From: CAWEQO01 sp963811225
GTDB lineage: Bacteria; Chloroflexota; Anaerolineae; Anaerolineales; Anaerolineaceae
Assembly (NCBI GenBank): GCA_963811225.1
Contig: CAWEQO010000002.1
Location: 744,001-808,000, forward strand
Direction of reading: 5' to 3'
DNA length: 64,000 nucleotides
Shown here: piece after piece, positions 49,445-58,622 of the stretch
Numbering within the stretch: the first letter of the stretch is position 1
Layout of the letters: each line of letters starts with the position of its first letter
The notes under the pieces: generated by a model
The model's input: the letters and a program-made list of their open reading frames with translations, nothing else
Told to the model about the DNA's origin: nothing
Database searches by the model: none
Program-made: the position numbers and the translations under genes

Positions 49445-50914
49445 ATGTTGGATCTCTTCTGGTCGAACTGGTGGATTGGCCTGGCCGCCGCAGTGTTTCT
49501 GGCGGCAGCGGCTGGATTGATTGCCGCCTGGCTCACCCCACGTGGCCCGATCACGACTTTCGAGGCGCTGGCGTCGATGGCTGTGGCGCTGCTGGTTGGC
49601 GCGGCTGTTGGGCTGGTGATGGGCAGCCGCTGGAGCATGCTGATTGCCCCGCTGGTGTTCGCCGGGACGTTCGAGCTGGCCCGCCTGGGCGTGCAGGGGT
49701 CCACCGTCGATGCGATCCAGCTCGGTTCGACTTACGGAATTATTGCGTTCATCGTGGGACGCTTGTTCAACGGCCTGCTGGCCCTGGTCCCGCTGATGCT
49801 GGGGGCAGGTTATGGGGTCTGGCTGGCGGGCTGGCTCGGCAGCCGCACCGCGCCGCTCATTGGCTGGTTTGGCGGCATCTTGACCGGCGTCGTTACCCTC
49901 GCGCTGGCAGCCTTGGCGATTGCGGTGGCCCAGCCCGCCCGCACCGCCCCGATCATGGGGCCGGATGGCGCTTCGCTGCCGGGCAGCATCGCCGAGCTGG
50001 CGACCGTCCGGATTGGCGGTTACGATCAGGTGATGATGATCCGCGGCCGCAGCACGGATAGCCCGGTTTTGCTGCACATGGCAGGCGGCCCCGGCGGCAC
50101 CGATCTGGGCGCCATGCGCGCCGACACCGGGCTGGAGCAAGACTTCGTTGTTGTAACCTGGGATCAGCGCGGCTGTGGCAAGTCGTACGCAGCGCTCGAT
50201 CCGCTGGAGACGATGACCCTCGAACAAATGGTGTCTGACACCGTCGAGGTAACCAACTACCTGCGCGAGCGTTTTGGTGAGGATAAAATCTATCTGGCGG
50301 GTAACTCGTGGGGCACCATCCTTGGCTCCTTGGCCGTCCAGCAGCACCCTGAGCTGTATCATGCTTACGTCGGCACCGGGCAGATGGTGAATGTGCTGGC
50401 AACCGATACCATGTTCTACGAGGACACAATGGCCTGGGCGCAGCGAACCGAAAATGATGCGCTCCTGGCCACGCTGCGCAGTAACGGCCTGCCGCCGTAC
50501 GAGGACCTGCTGCTGTACGAGACGATCATTCTGCCGGAGCACGATTGGAACGATTACCCGGAACTGGATTCGAGCAAAGAAATGCCGTTTAACTTGCTCG
50601 TCCCTGAAAACACGCTGATGGACAAGGTGAATGCGATGCGCGGCTTGTTCGATACCTTTGCCCTGTTGTATCCGCAGCTGCAAGAGCTGGACTTCCGGCA
50701 AGACATACAACGCCTTGATGTGCCGGTTTACATCGTGGTCGGCGCGCACGAAGCTCGTGGTCGGGCCGTGCTGGCTCGGGAATGGTTTGAGCGCCTGGAA
50801 GCGCCTTCCAAAGAGCTGGTGGTCTTCGAGCACTCGGGCCACCGCCCATCGTTCGAGGAGCCGGCAGCGTTCGCGGAACTGATGGGAAACGTTCTAGGGA
50901 TGACATATCCGTGA
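49445..50914 (+). CDS. Alpha/beta hydrolase (proline-iminopeptidase-like) with N-terminal membrane domain
   Basis: The first 150 residues form about five membrane segments (WWIGLAAAVFLAAAAGLIAA and following). The rest is an alpha/beta hydrolase: LLHMAGGPGGTDLGAMR (oxyanion hole region), VVTWDQRGCGKSY, LAGNSWGTILGSL with the nucleophile Ser, and FEHSGHRPSFEEP with the catalytic His. The HMAGGPGG and DQRGCGKS motifs are those of proline iminopeptidases. ATG at 49445 has AGGAGG eight bases upstream; TTG 49400 and ATG 49388 are in frame and also possible. The fused membrane domain is not usual for this family and would place the enzyme at the membrane surface. Confidence 0.8.
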   Translation: MLDLFWSNWWIGLAAAVFLAAAAGLIAAWLTPRGPITTFEALASMAVALLVGAAVGLVMGSRWSMLIAPLVFAGTFELARLGVQGSTVDAIQLGSTYGIIAFIVGRLFNGLLALVPLMLGAGYGVWLAGWLGSRTAPLIGWFGGILTGVVTLALAALAIAVAQPARTAPIMGPDGASLPGSIAELATVRIGGYDQVMMIRGRSTDSPVLLHMAGGPGGTDLGAMRADTGLEQDFVVVTWDQRGCGKSYAALDPLETMTLEQMVSDTVEVTNYLRERFGEDKIYLAGNSWGTILGSLAVQQHPELYHAYVGTGQMVNVLATDTMFYEDTMAWAQRTENDALLATLRSNGLPPYEDLLLYETIILPEHDWNDYPELDSSKEMPFNLLVPENTLMDKVNAMRGLFDTFALLYPQLQELDFRQDIQRLDVPVYIVVGAHEARGRAVLAREWFERLEAPSKELVVFEHSGHRPSFEEPAAFAELMGNVLGMTYP

Positions 50915-50997
50915 CGCTAAAAAAATGTTGTCCGGAAAGCTGTCCCACGTAGGAGGGCTGCGGATAACAAAAGCCTGTCGGTTGATAGAAAATAAGC

Positions 50998-51037
50998 GTA
51001 GAAGTGTAGAAGACTTTAATTCTTTCTACACTTCTAC
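50998..51037 (+). terminator. Hairpin after the hydrolase gene
   Basis: GTAGAAGTGTAGAA and TTCTACACTTCTAC are perfect 14-base arms. The rest of 50915-51231 shows no gene. Confidence 0.5.
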
Positions 51038-51231
51038 ACTTTTACAGAAGTCTGTGACGCGGCCGTGATTGGCGAAAGCCACTCCGCAAGCCCGGCAGCG
51101 GGTGCTGGAAGATCAGACCCAGGATGAAAAGCCAGAGGTCTTCACGCCGGCTCTCTTGGCGGATTGAAAGCCTCCAGAGAGAGGATTTTGGCTTTATGAA
51201 AAACGATCGCAGCGCAAGCAGGAAGCCCTAA

Positions 51232-51557
51232 TCAGGAAAGGCCCTCCATGTTTGACTTCCAATCTTTAATTTTCTCTCTCAACATAGAAACCGTAGGCAC
51301 GCCGCGCAACCCATTTTCTGTGGCATAAACGCGACAGCCTAAATGATACGCCTCGCGTTCCTCCGGCCACAGGTCCTGCCCATTGATCCGGAATGATGGC
51401 GATCCCAGGAATCTTTCTGCACTGGCTTCGTCGTCTGTTTCGATCAATCGCAGTTGGATATCCGTATCGATCTGTTCGGCAATGAATGCTTCCCGGAAGT
51501 TTTAAGCCCGGCTTCCCAGGATGGGCAGCCGTTGAAGTACAAAAGTTCAACCTTCAT
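51232..51557 (-). pseudogene. Thioredoxin-like protein gene, frameshifted in an A run
   Basis: The minus-strand gene starts at ATG 51557 with GGAGGG upstream and reads KVELLYFNGCPSWEAGLK, a thioredoxin-like N-terminus with one active-site Cys. Homology then continues in another frame as FREAFIAEQIDTDIQLRLIE, TDDEASAERFLGSPSFRING, QDLWPEEREAYHLGCRVYAT, where FLGSPSFRING is the cis-Pro loop of this family. Adding one A to the AAAA run near 51500 would restore KNFREAF. The family is small and often sits near mercury or redox genes; the substrate is unknown. Confidence 0.65.
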
Positions 51558-51801
51558 TGTCCCTCCGATCGTTCTTCCATTTGCACCCGAAGCCGTCGAT
51601 TTCTAGATCGAAGCGCAGCAGCTTTGAACCATCCAGGCTTGCGCATTGCAGCCAAGCGGGGCGAATGGTGGGTTGTAGATGTTGGATTGGGATCAGATTG
51701 ACATGCCGCTCTGGTCGCGGATGCCGCCGACCGGAGCGGCACAGGTAACCGTGGCGCATCCGGTCCTCCAGCCGATTGGGTCCCGTCAATGGCAGAGACA
51801 A
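51547..51801 (-). CDS. Possible small protein upstream of the thioredoxin-like gene
   Basis: An 84-codon frame (RPAWLQCASLDGSKLLRFDL, EIDGFGCKWKNDRRDNEG) overlaps the thioredoxin-like start by 11 bases, as in coupled genes. The first 40 residues are Arg/His-rich and look non-coding, there is no clear start site, and I recognise no family. It may be the 3' end of a decayed gene. The rest of the 51558-51879 gap shows nothing else. Confidence 0.25.
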   Translation of the reverse strand: MSLPLTGPNRLEDRMRHGYLCRSGRRHPRPERHVNLIPIQHLQPTIRPAWLQCASLDGSKLLRFDLEIDGFGCKWKNDRRDNEG

Positions 51802-51879
51802 TGGAGAGGATCATGCAGTGAGACAGCGTCTCCTACATTTACCCCAAAACCAACATCCTCTACAACCCCTCCATGTATT

Positions 51880-52929
51880 CTACTCGCGTTTTGGAGGGCA
51901 GGCAGACTTTCGCTCCACAAGCTTCCCGAGGAGGACTGTTCTCGCGGGTGGAATCTCTTTACCGGAGATCAATTCAGTCAGAATATAGACGGCGGAACTG
52001 CCTAAGTCATATTTGGGAACGCTGAAGGTGGTCAGCGGCGGGGTGCTGTATCCGCTGTCGCGCACATCATCGATGCCCACTACGGAAATATCCTCGGGGA
52101 TGTGCAGCCCGGCATCTTTGATCGCTTCCATCGCGCCAAAAGCCGCCCGGTCGCTGACGGCAAAAACAGCCGTTGGCGGTTCGGGTAATGCAAGCAGCTT
52201 CTGCATCTGCACGTACCCTTTGCGCGGGTTCCCGGATGCAGGCGGCGGCTGCAAAGCCGGATCTACAGGTAGGCCATGTTCATACAACGAGATTGTGTGT
52301 CCGCGCATGCGGTCACGCAGACTGCTGTATTTGGACGGACCGCACAAGGCGCCAATGCGCCGGTGCCCTAAGCCGATCAGGTATTCGGTCATGGTGCGGC
52401 CGGCGGTAAAGTTATCAGCGGTGACAGAATGGATGGGAGCCGATGGGCGGTTTTCCACCAGCACCAGCGGCACTCCGTTTGCATCAATCCTGCGGATCAC
52501 GTCGGGGGTCACGTCGCCATCGTTTGCAATAATTAGTCCATCGATCTCTCGACCCATTAGTTCGCGCAGCGAGCTAATCGGGTCAATCTCCGGCCGGTAG
52601 ACGTGCAGCATTACCTGATAACCCAACTTGTAAGCGGTTTCTTCAATCCCTGAAACGATGCGCGTGTAAAAGCCCTCACTCCTTGACGCCTCAGACAAAG
52701 ATTCCATCAAGAGACCAAAAACTTTTGTTTCGGTTGATGCGCTTTGACGACCATCATTCATATACCCAAGTTCTTTAATCGCCTTCAATACTCGCTCTCG
52801 CCTGCCAGGGGCTACCCCCGGTTTCCCATTCACAACTAAGGAAACGGTTGAGAGGGAGACGCCGGCAGCAGCGGCAACATCCCGCATTTTCGGCGCCTTA
52901 TTTTGTCTCGTTCTCGTTTGGTTCTCCAA
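51880..52929 (-). CDS. LacI-family transcriptional repressor
   Basis: The 349-residue product has the LacI helix-turn-helix MRDVAAAAGVSLSTVSLVVN with hinge helix (RRERVLKAIKELGYMND), then the periplasmic-binding-like core (GLIIANDGDVTPDVIRRIDA, ALCGPSKYSSLRDRMRGHTI, AVFAVSDRAAFGAMEAIKDA, ISVVGIDDVRDSGYS). TTG at 52929 with GGAGGGG upstream is preferred; the frame is open to 53004. It is divergent from the arabinoside transport and hydrolase operon and almost certainly represses it. Repeated TTGTTCGA half-sites lie in the shared upstream region. A decayed copy of its C-terminus lies at 42010-42290. Confidence 0.88.
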   Translation of the reverse strand: MENQTRTRQNKAPKMRDVAAAAGVSLSTVSLVVNGKPGVAPGRRERVLKAIKELGYMNDGRQSASTETKVFGLLMESLSEASRSEGFYTRIVSGIEETAYKLGYQVMLHVYRPEIDPISSLRELMGREIDGLIIANDGDVTPDVIRRIDANGVPLVLVENRPSAPIHSVTADNFTAGRTMTEYLIGLGHRRIGALCGPSKYSSLRDRMRGHTISLYEHGLPVDPALQPPPASGNPRKGYVQMQKLLALPEPPTAVFAVSDRAAFGAMEAIKDAGLHIPEDISVVGIDDVRDSGYSTPPLTTFSVPKYDLGSSAVYILTELISGKEIPPARTVLLGKLVERKSACPPKRE

Positions 52930-53025
52930 AGTGTTTTGCCCCTCCAATTCTATAAGCACTTGAAATAGGATCCAGAAAAATAATAGGGTACGAAAAAAGC
53001 CCAAGCAAGAATGAATTTAAAATTA

Positions 53026-53344
53026 TTCGAACAGAGATGCTTTTATTTTAATCATTTGTTCGATTGAATGCAATAGGGAAAGGCAAATTCATTTCATTGG
53101 ATTTTTTGGTTTTCTTTAGCGCGAACCTGTTTCTGACGGGCCACTGCTTCTTCCGCTCTACAAAGTGCTTATTTAGGGTCAATTTTACCGGAACGCAAGT
53201 CTTTTTCTAGTTTCTATTGTTTTCTAAACAATTCCGAACAAGAGAAGATGGAATTCAGTAAAACAAAAACATATTGTTCGATAGAAAACTGGAACAAAAG
53301 GCTAAAATTATCTATTGACAAGCGCTATTTGTTTCTGCTAAAAT
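53026..53344 (+). promoter_or_regulatory. Promoter and putative LacI sites of the arabinoside operon
   Basis: TTGACA (53315-53320), an 18-base spacer and TAAAAT (53339-53344) form a good promoter, leaving a leader of about 250 nt. Four copies of the TTGTTCGA / TCGAACA half-site occur: 53026-53034, 53055-53063, 53234-53242 (CCGAACAAG variant) and 53273-53282. The remaining 53005-53601 sequence is AT-rich and holds no gene. Confidence 0.5.
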
Positions 53345-53601
53345 AAAAATGATTTCCAATCGGTTCCCCTTTTATCAATTGATTCGACCTGGCACTTACT
53401 TTAATGGTGGTCATTAATCCTCTCAGTGTGAGTAAGATGTAGGTTCCGAACACTGCACGAAAAGAACACGCAGCTCTTTGTTTTCATGCGTTTGTACAGT
53501 GCATGCACATCTTCACTCACGCGAATCAAATCGTCTAAGCGAGCCGGATTTTTCCGATCGCTACGATTCTCATCTTTTCTGTTCGCGTTTGGAGGAAAAC
53601 A

Positions 53602-55590
53602 ATGAGTAAGTCTGGTAGAACAAGACGGGATTTCTTGAAACAAGCAGCACTATTCACGGCAGGCGCCGCCCTGGCTTCCTGCACGCCGTCAGCTACTCCG
53701 GATGCCCCCGTATCTTCTTCAGGTGGCGAAGCGGCAAACCCTGTCCAGCCGGCAGGCGCCGGGGATAAAGAGGTGCAACCTGGCGTGCTCAGGAAAGATG
53801 TATTAATTCTTGAGGATCCCACCGGCACCGCCCAACCGGCAGATGATTTCAACCGCTGGCGCCCCGGCATCCGCACTACCTCAGCCGGCTTGCAGCAAAT
53901 TGCCCTGGACGCGCTCTGGTACATCGATCCCGACGCCGGCGTCGATGGTGTCTGGGACAATGCGTTAGCGGCAGAGAAGCCCATCTACAATGAAGATTTT
54001 ACCCAGATGACGGTAAAACTTCGCGAGGGACTGTATTGGAGCGACGATGTAGAGTTCACCGCCGATGACCTGTATTACACCGTCGACGTCCAGATGAAGA
54101 ACGACGGTTGGGCTTACACAGGCCAGTTCCAGGGCAACGTGGATCATATGGAGATGCCGGATAAATACACCGTCGTCTTCTATTTGAAAGAGCCCAATTC
54201 ACGCTTCCACTCCTTCTTCACTGTTCGCTGGGGCGCTTGCTTCATTATGCCCAAGCACGTCTTCGAAGCCCAAGACGATCCGTTGGCCTATAAGTTCAAC
54301 CCGCCCGTCAGCCTTGGCGCATACAAGCTCAAGAACTTCGATCCGAACGGCAACTGGTTCCTTTGGGAACGCCGTGAAGACTGGCAGCGGACTTCGATCG
54401 CCCTGCTCGGTGAACCGGCCATCAAGTACGCCATGTACATTGCCCCCGGCCCAAGCGACAAGCGCGTGATTGCTCAAAGCCAGCATGAACTGGACGTCAT
54501 CCACGATATCACTCCTGAAGGCCGCATTACCCTGGCGAAGAACAACCCCACCTCAGTGGGTTGGTTCAAGTCCTTCCCCTGGGCGCATCCCGATCCGACC
54601 CTTCCGGCGGTCATTTATAACAATGAGAAGCCCGGCCTGGACAAGAAGGAAGTGCGCTGGGCGCTGACTATGGCGATCGATATCGTCCGAGTTGCGATGG
54701 CCTCCTACAAAGGCGCCGCGACCATCTCCGCCATTCACGTTCCGCCCACCGGTATGTATCCCCAATACTACTTCGATCCCTTGGAGGGTTGGCTGAACGA
54801 TTTCACCATCAAGGTTGGCGGGGCGGATTACAAGCCTTTTGACACCACCGCATGCACGCGCATTGCTGACGAAGCTCGCAAGACCCTGGGCGACCTGGTC
54901 CCCACAGATGCGGCCGAGATCAAGAAAGCGATTGGCGGCGGCTGGTGGAAGTACGATCTCCAGGCTGCTGAGCAGTTGATGTTGGATGCGGGTATGAAGA
55001 AGGGCAGCGACGGCAAATGGAAGCTCCCGGATGGCTCGGACTGGAAAGTCCCACTGATGAGCATGAACCAGAGCAACCCAACCATGAACCGTGCAGCCAG
55101 TATGGTCGCTGAGTGCTGGTCAGACTTTGGCGTCGACACTACACTCGATGCACGCGACAATCCCTGGGACATCATGGCCCTTGGCGATTACAGCGCGAAC
55201 CTGGCCTGGACGATTGAGACCTGGGGCGGCCATCCCGACCTGTTCTTCTTCCTCTCGTCCTGGCACTCGAAGTTCTATCAGCCAAGCGGCGTCCGGGCTT
55301 CTGGCAGCAACAGCATGCGCTGGCAGAACCCTGAGTTAGACAGGATCATTGAGACGATCCAGCAGCTTGACTTCGACGATCCGAAGGGCATCGATCTCGG
55401 CCAGGAGTTTATTAAACTGGCTGCCCAGGAAATGCCGATCACTCCGCTCATGTCCTACAATGTCTTCACCACCTGCGATACGACCTACTTCACGGGCTAC
55501 CCCACATCGGATGATCCGTACACCGATCCGGTACCGAACTGGGCGAACACCAAATACATGTTTATCAAGATCAAGCCCAAGAATGCGTAG
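53602..55590 (+). CDS. Oligopeptide-type (family 5) substrate-binding protein, Tat lipoprotein
   Basis: The 662-residue product starts MSKSGRTRRDFLKQAALFTA (Tat motif RRDFLK) with lipobox LASC. The mature protein has the family 5 SBP pattern: WDNALAAEKPIYNEDFTQMT, LREGLYWSDDVEFTADDLYY, EVRWALTMAIDIVRVAM and a C-terminal EFIKLAAQEMPITPLMSYNV. GGAGGAAAAC precedes the ATG. Family 5 proteins bind peptides, but also oligosaccharides such as cellobiose or xyloglucan fragments. The GH127 and GH51 genes downstream point to arabino-oligosaccharides as ligand (inference). First gene of an at least eight-gene operon. Confidence 0.9.
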   Translation: MSKSGRTRRDFLKQAALFTAGAALASCTPSATPDAPVSSSGGEAANPVQPAGAGDKEVQPGVLRKDVLILEDPTGTAQPADDFNRWRPGIRTTSAGLQQIALDALWYIDPDAGVDGVWDNALAAEKPIYNEDFTQMTVKLREGLYWSDDVEFTADDLYYTVDVQMKNDGWAYTGQFQGNVDHMEMPDKYTVVFYLKEPNSRFHSFFTVRWGACFIMPKHVFEAQDDPLAYKFNPPVSLGAYKLKNFDPNGNWFLWERREDWQRTSIALLGEPAIKYAMYIAPGPSDKRVIAQSQHELDVIHDITPEGRITLAKNNPTSVGWFKSFPWAHPDPTLPAVIYNNEKPGLDKKEVRWALTMAIDIVRVAMASYKGAATISAIHVPPTGMYPQYYFDPLEGWLNDFTIKVGGADYKPFDTTACTRIADEARKTLGDLVPTDAAEIKKAIGGGWWKYDLQAAEQLMLDAGMKKGSDGKWKLPDGSDWKVPLMSMNQSNPTMNRAASMVAECWSDFGVDTTLDARDNPWDIMALGDYSANLAWTIETWGGHPDLFFFLSSWHSKFYQPSGVRASGSNSMRWQNPELDRIIETIQQLDFDDPKGIDLGQEFIKLAAQEMPITPLMSYNVFTTCDTTYFTGYPTSDDPYTDPVPNWANTKYMFIKIKPKNA

Positions 55591-55680
55591 CGCAGACGTC
55601 TCTTTGATCCAGTCGCGACTTCACTTGACGAAACCGGTCGTGCGCGATGATCGAGGAAAATAAGCATTAGCAGCGACTTT

Positions 55681-55724
55681 GCCCTCCACAGCGGTTACAT
55701 CCATCGTAACCGTTGTGGAGGGGC
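55681..55724 (+). terminator. Hairpin between binding protein and permease genes
   Basis: CCCTCCACAGCGGTTAC pairs with GTAACCGTTGTGGAGGG around ATCCATC. It probably limits readthrough or protects the binding-protein message so that this subunit is made in excess. Confidence 0.5.
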
Positions 55725-55747
55725 TTTATCAATATGGAGGTGTCCTC

Positions 55748-56758
55748 ATGCGGAAGTTCTTGCAGCAATATTTACTTCCTCGGATCATTCAATACTTCGT
55801 GGTCATCTTTATCGGTGTGACCGTTACCTTCATCATCCCCAAACTCTCTCCAACCGATCCCGTTGAATCGCAAGTTAGCATGATCTTATCGAGCGGATCC
55901 GCGGTCGACCCGGCGGCGATTGAGCACATGCGCACTGCTCTAACAGAAATGTATGGTTTATCAGGCAGCCCGGTTCAACAATACTTTTCCTTCTGGGGCC
56001 GGTTGCTGCATGGCGACATGGGCCCCTCACTCTCCACTTTCCCCACCCCCGTGACTGAATTGATTGGACAGGCGCTGCCATGGACATTAGCGTTGATGAT
56101 CACAGCCGTGATCATTTCATGGTTCATCGGCAACTTCCTCGGCGCGCTTGCCAGTTACTATCCCAAAAGCAAATCCATCTACGTGATCGATCTCCTGAGC
56201 CAGGCGGTACGACCGATCCCATACTATGTTGTTGCCCTGGTGCTGCTGGTGGTACTTGCTTACCTGATCCCCATTTTCCCCTTCAGCGGCGCTTATCCGG
56301 TAGGGACAAGACCGAATATGTCCCTTGAATTTATCCTGACGTATCTCAAACATTCCGCGCTCCCGGCGCTTACCCTGGTGCTGGTTGGCTTCGGCGGCTG
56401 GTTTATCGGAATGAAATCGCTGACTTCGAATATTATTTCCGAGGACTATGTGGTTTATGCGGAAACCACCGGGATGAAAGAGAGCAAGATTTTAGGCAGC
56501 TACATTATCCGCAATGCGCTTCTGCCACAAATCACCGGTCTGGGCCTTTCGCTCGGAACGGTCTTTAGCGGCGCGATCATCATGGAAGTTGTTTTTGGAT
56601 ATCCGGGGATGGGCATGCTGCTGCTTCAAGCCATCTTCCGGAATGACTACTCCTTGATTATGGGCATTGCCATCTACTCGATTATTGGTGTTGCCACCGC
56701 CGTCCTCATTATGGATTTGATCTACCCCTTGTTCGATCCGCGTGTGCGTTATCAATAG
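55748..56758 (+). CDS. ABC transporter permease, DppB/OppB type
   Basis: The 336-residue product has an N-terminal membrane segment (IIQYFVVIFIGVTVTFIIPK), an extracellular region (DPAAIEHMRTALTEMYGLSG, typical of DppB) and five further segments. The ATPase-docking loop reads YVVYAETTGMKESKILGSYI. ATG at 55748 with GGAGGTG upstream is the start; the frame is open to 55679. It pairs with the DppC-type gene that follows after 11 bases. Confidence 0.88.
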   Translation: MRKFLQQYLLPRIIQYFVVIFIGVTVTFIIPKLSPTDPVESQVSMILSSGSAVDPAAIEHMRTALTEMYGLSGSPVQQYFSFWGRLLHGDMGPSLSTFPTPVTELIGQALPWTLALMITAVIISWFIGNFLGALASYYPKSKSIYVIDLLSQAVRPIPYYVVALVLLVVLAYLIPIFPFSGAYPVGTRPNMSLEFILTYLKHSALPALTLVLVGFGGWFIGMKSLTSNIISEDYVVYAETTGMKESKILGSYIIRNALLPQITGLGLSLGTVFSGAIIMEVVFGYPGMGMLLLQAIFRNDYSLIMGIAIYSIIGVATAVLIMDLIYPLFDPRVRYQ

Positions 56759-56769
56759 GAGTATCAACC

Positions 56770-57627
56770 ATGTTCCGAATTATCCGCGACTTGCTGAAGT
56801 ACGACAGCCGCTTCCGCATTGCCTTTATTTTCCTGTCTGTCGTGTTAATAATGATCCTTCTGTCGTTTGTCTCACCAGACGACCCGCACAAGACGTTTGT
56901 TGTTGCGATGGATGCTCCCCCTTCGTTGGAGCACATCTTCGGCACCAGTTCGCGCGGCCAAGATATTTTCTGGTGGATGACCTTTGCAGTGCGTAACTCT
57001 CTGCTCCTGGGGTTGGTGACCGCGGCGATATCGCGTGTGATTGCGATTATCGTGGGTCTCTCCGCCGGATATCAGGGCGGGTGGCTCGACAAGGTGTTGA
57101 TGTCGATTAACGACAGCTTCGTCGTGATGCCCCTGCTGCCCATTCTGATTCTGCTCGGCTTTCTGCTGCGCGGGCAGTTGAACATGGTTACCTTGGGCCT
57201 GATTCTGGGGGTGTTCGGCTGGCCGTGGGATGCTCGCCTGATCCGCTCACAAGTGTTAAGCCTGAAAGAACGTTCATTCTCGCGCACCGCTGTTTACTCT
57301 GGCACGCATCCCTTATCGATCATGATCCACGAGCACCTGCCTTTCGTGCTGCCGATTGTCTTTGCCACGACCATCAACAACATGCTGTGGTCGATCGGTA
57401 TGGAAGTCACCCTCAGCATTCTTGGCCTGTCTGACGTGAGCACGCCAACCATCGGGACCGCACTTTTCTGGGCAAATCAGCATGGTGCGCTGGTCGCCGG
57501 GGTGTGGTGGTGGATTGCTGCACCTGTCGTCGTGGCTGTCGTCTTGTTCCTTGGCTTGTACCTGCTCTTCTCTAGCATCAATGAGTACATCGATCCAAGG
57601 ACGCGTTTACGCCTGATTGGAGGTTGA
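56770..57627 (+). CDS. ABC transporter permease, DppC/OppC type
   Basis: The 285-residue product has six membrane segments and the DppC features FGTSSRGQDIFWWMTFAVRN and RLIRSQVLSLKERSFSRTAV (docking loop). It ends NEYIDPRTRLRLIGG. Ribosome binding site AGGAGTATC precedes the ATG. The stop overlaps the region of the next gene start, consistent with coupled translation in the order B-C-D-F. Confidence 0.88.
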   Translation: MFRIIRDLLKYDSRFRIAFIFLSVVLIMILLSFVSPDDPHKTFVVAMDAPPSLEHIFGTSSRGQDIFWWMTFAVRNSLLLGLVTAAISRVIAIIVGLSAGYQGGWLDKVLMSINDSFVVMPLLPILILLGFLLRGQLNMVTLGLILGVFGWPWDARLIRSQVLSLKERSFSRTAVYSGTHPLSIMIHEHLPFVLPIVFATTINNMLWSIGMEVTLSILGLSDVSTPTIGTALFWANQHGALVAGVWWWIAAPVVVAVVLFLGLYLLFSSINEYIDPRTRLRLIGG

Positions 57628-57629
57628 CC

Positions 57630-58622
57630 GTGGCACTTCTAACTGTAAAAGATCTTTGCGCTTATTATCGGACCGAAGTCTACGGTATTTCCCGCACCGT
57701 TCATGCAGTGGATGGCGTTGATTTTGAGCTAATGCCGAATGAAATTTATGGCGTCGCTGGAGAGTCGAGCTGTGGTAAAACCACGCTGATTAAGGTGGTT
57801 TCTGGAAACATCAAGCACCCTTTGAAAGCCCATTCTGGGAGCGTTAATTATCAGTTGGCCGATCGTGAAGTGGATATGCTTACAGCTACCCAGGATGAGA
57901 TGCGCCGGAACATTCGCTGGAAAGAAATTTCCTACGTGATGCAAGGATCTATGAGTGTGTTAAACCCGGTGCGGAAGATCATCAAGACCTTTGAAGATAT
58001 CGTCGATTCACATCAGGGCCTTACCGATCGAAAGGCGTTTCAGGAACAGACTTTGGAGCACCTTCATCGCCTGGGCCTTACCGAAGATATCCTCTACTCT
58101 TACCCGCATCAGCTCTCCGGCGGCATGCGCCAGCGCGTTGCCATCGCCCTCGCGACGATATTCCAACCCAAGCTCATTATTGCCGATGAGCCGACCACTG
58201 CGCTCGATGTTGTGGTTCAGCGCGGCGTTCTCCAAATGCTGAAAGAAATTCAGGCCGACAGCAAAAACACGGTCTTGCTTGTCACCCATGATATGGCCGT
58301 CCATGCGAATGTGGCCGACCGAGTGATGATTATGTATGCGGGCCGGATCATGGAAGAAGCGCCGACAGAAACCATTTTTAGAGCGCCCCGCCATCCTTAT
58401 ACCAAACACTTGATCAGCTCCCTGCCAATGATTGGTGTTCGAGCGACCAAGAGCAGCCTGAAAGGAACCCCACCCAACCTGGCCAACCCACCAACTGGAT
58501 GCCGGTTCCATCCCCGCTGTCCAGTCGCTGTTGCAAAATGCCGGACAGAAGTGCCGGAAATGATCACAGTCGACCACATGCATCGGGTTGCCTGTCACTT
58601 GGTGAAGGATGGTCTACGATGA
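57630..58622 (+). CDS. ABC transporter ATPase, DppD/OppD type
   Basis: The 330-residue product has Walker A GVAGESSCGKTTL (Cys where most have Gly or Ser), signature YPHQLSGGMRQRVAIALA, Walker B LIIADEPTTALD and the C-terminal Fe-S-like motif of Opp ATPases, CRFHPRCPVAVAKC. GTG at 57630 with GGAGG seven bases upstream is preferred; TTG 57624 is in frame. It overlaps the next gene by four bases. Confidence 0.88.
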   Translation: MALLTVKDLCAYYRTEVYGISRTVHAVDGVDFELMPNEIYGVAGESSCGKTTLIKVVSGNIKHPLKAHSGSVNYQLADREVDMLTATQDEMRRNIRWKEISYVMQGSMSVLNPVRKIIKTFEDIVDSHQGLTDRKAFQEQTLEHLHRLGLTEDILYSYPHQLSGGMRQRVAIALATIFQPKLIIADEPTTALDVVVQRGVLQMLKEIQADSKNTVLLVTHDMAVHANVADRVMIMYAGRIMEEAPTETIFRAPRHPYTKHLISSLPMIGVRATKSSLKGTPPNLANPPTGCRFHPRCPVAVAKCRTEVPEMITVDHMHRVACHLVKDGLR

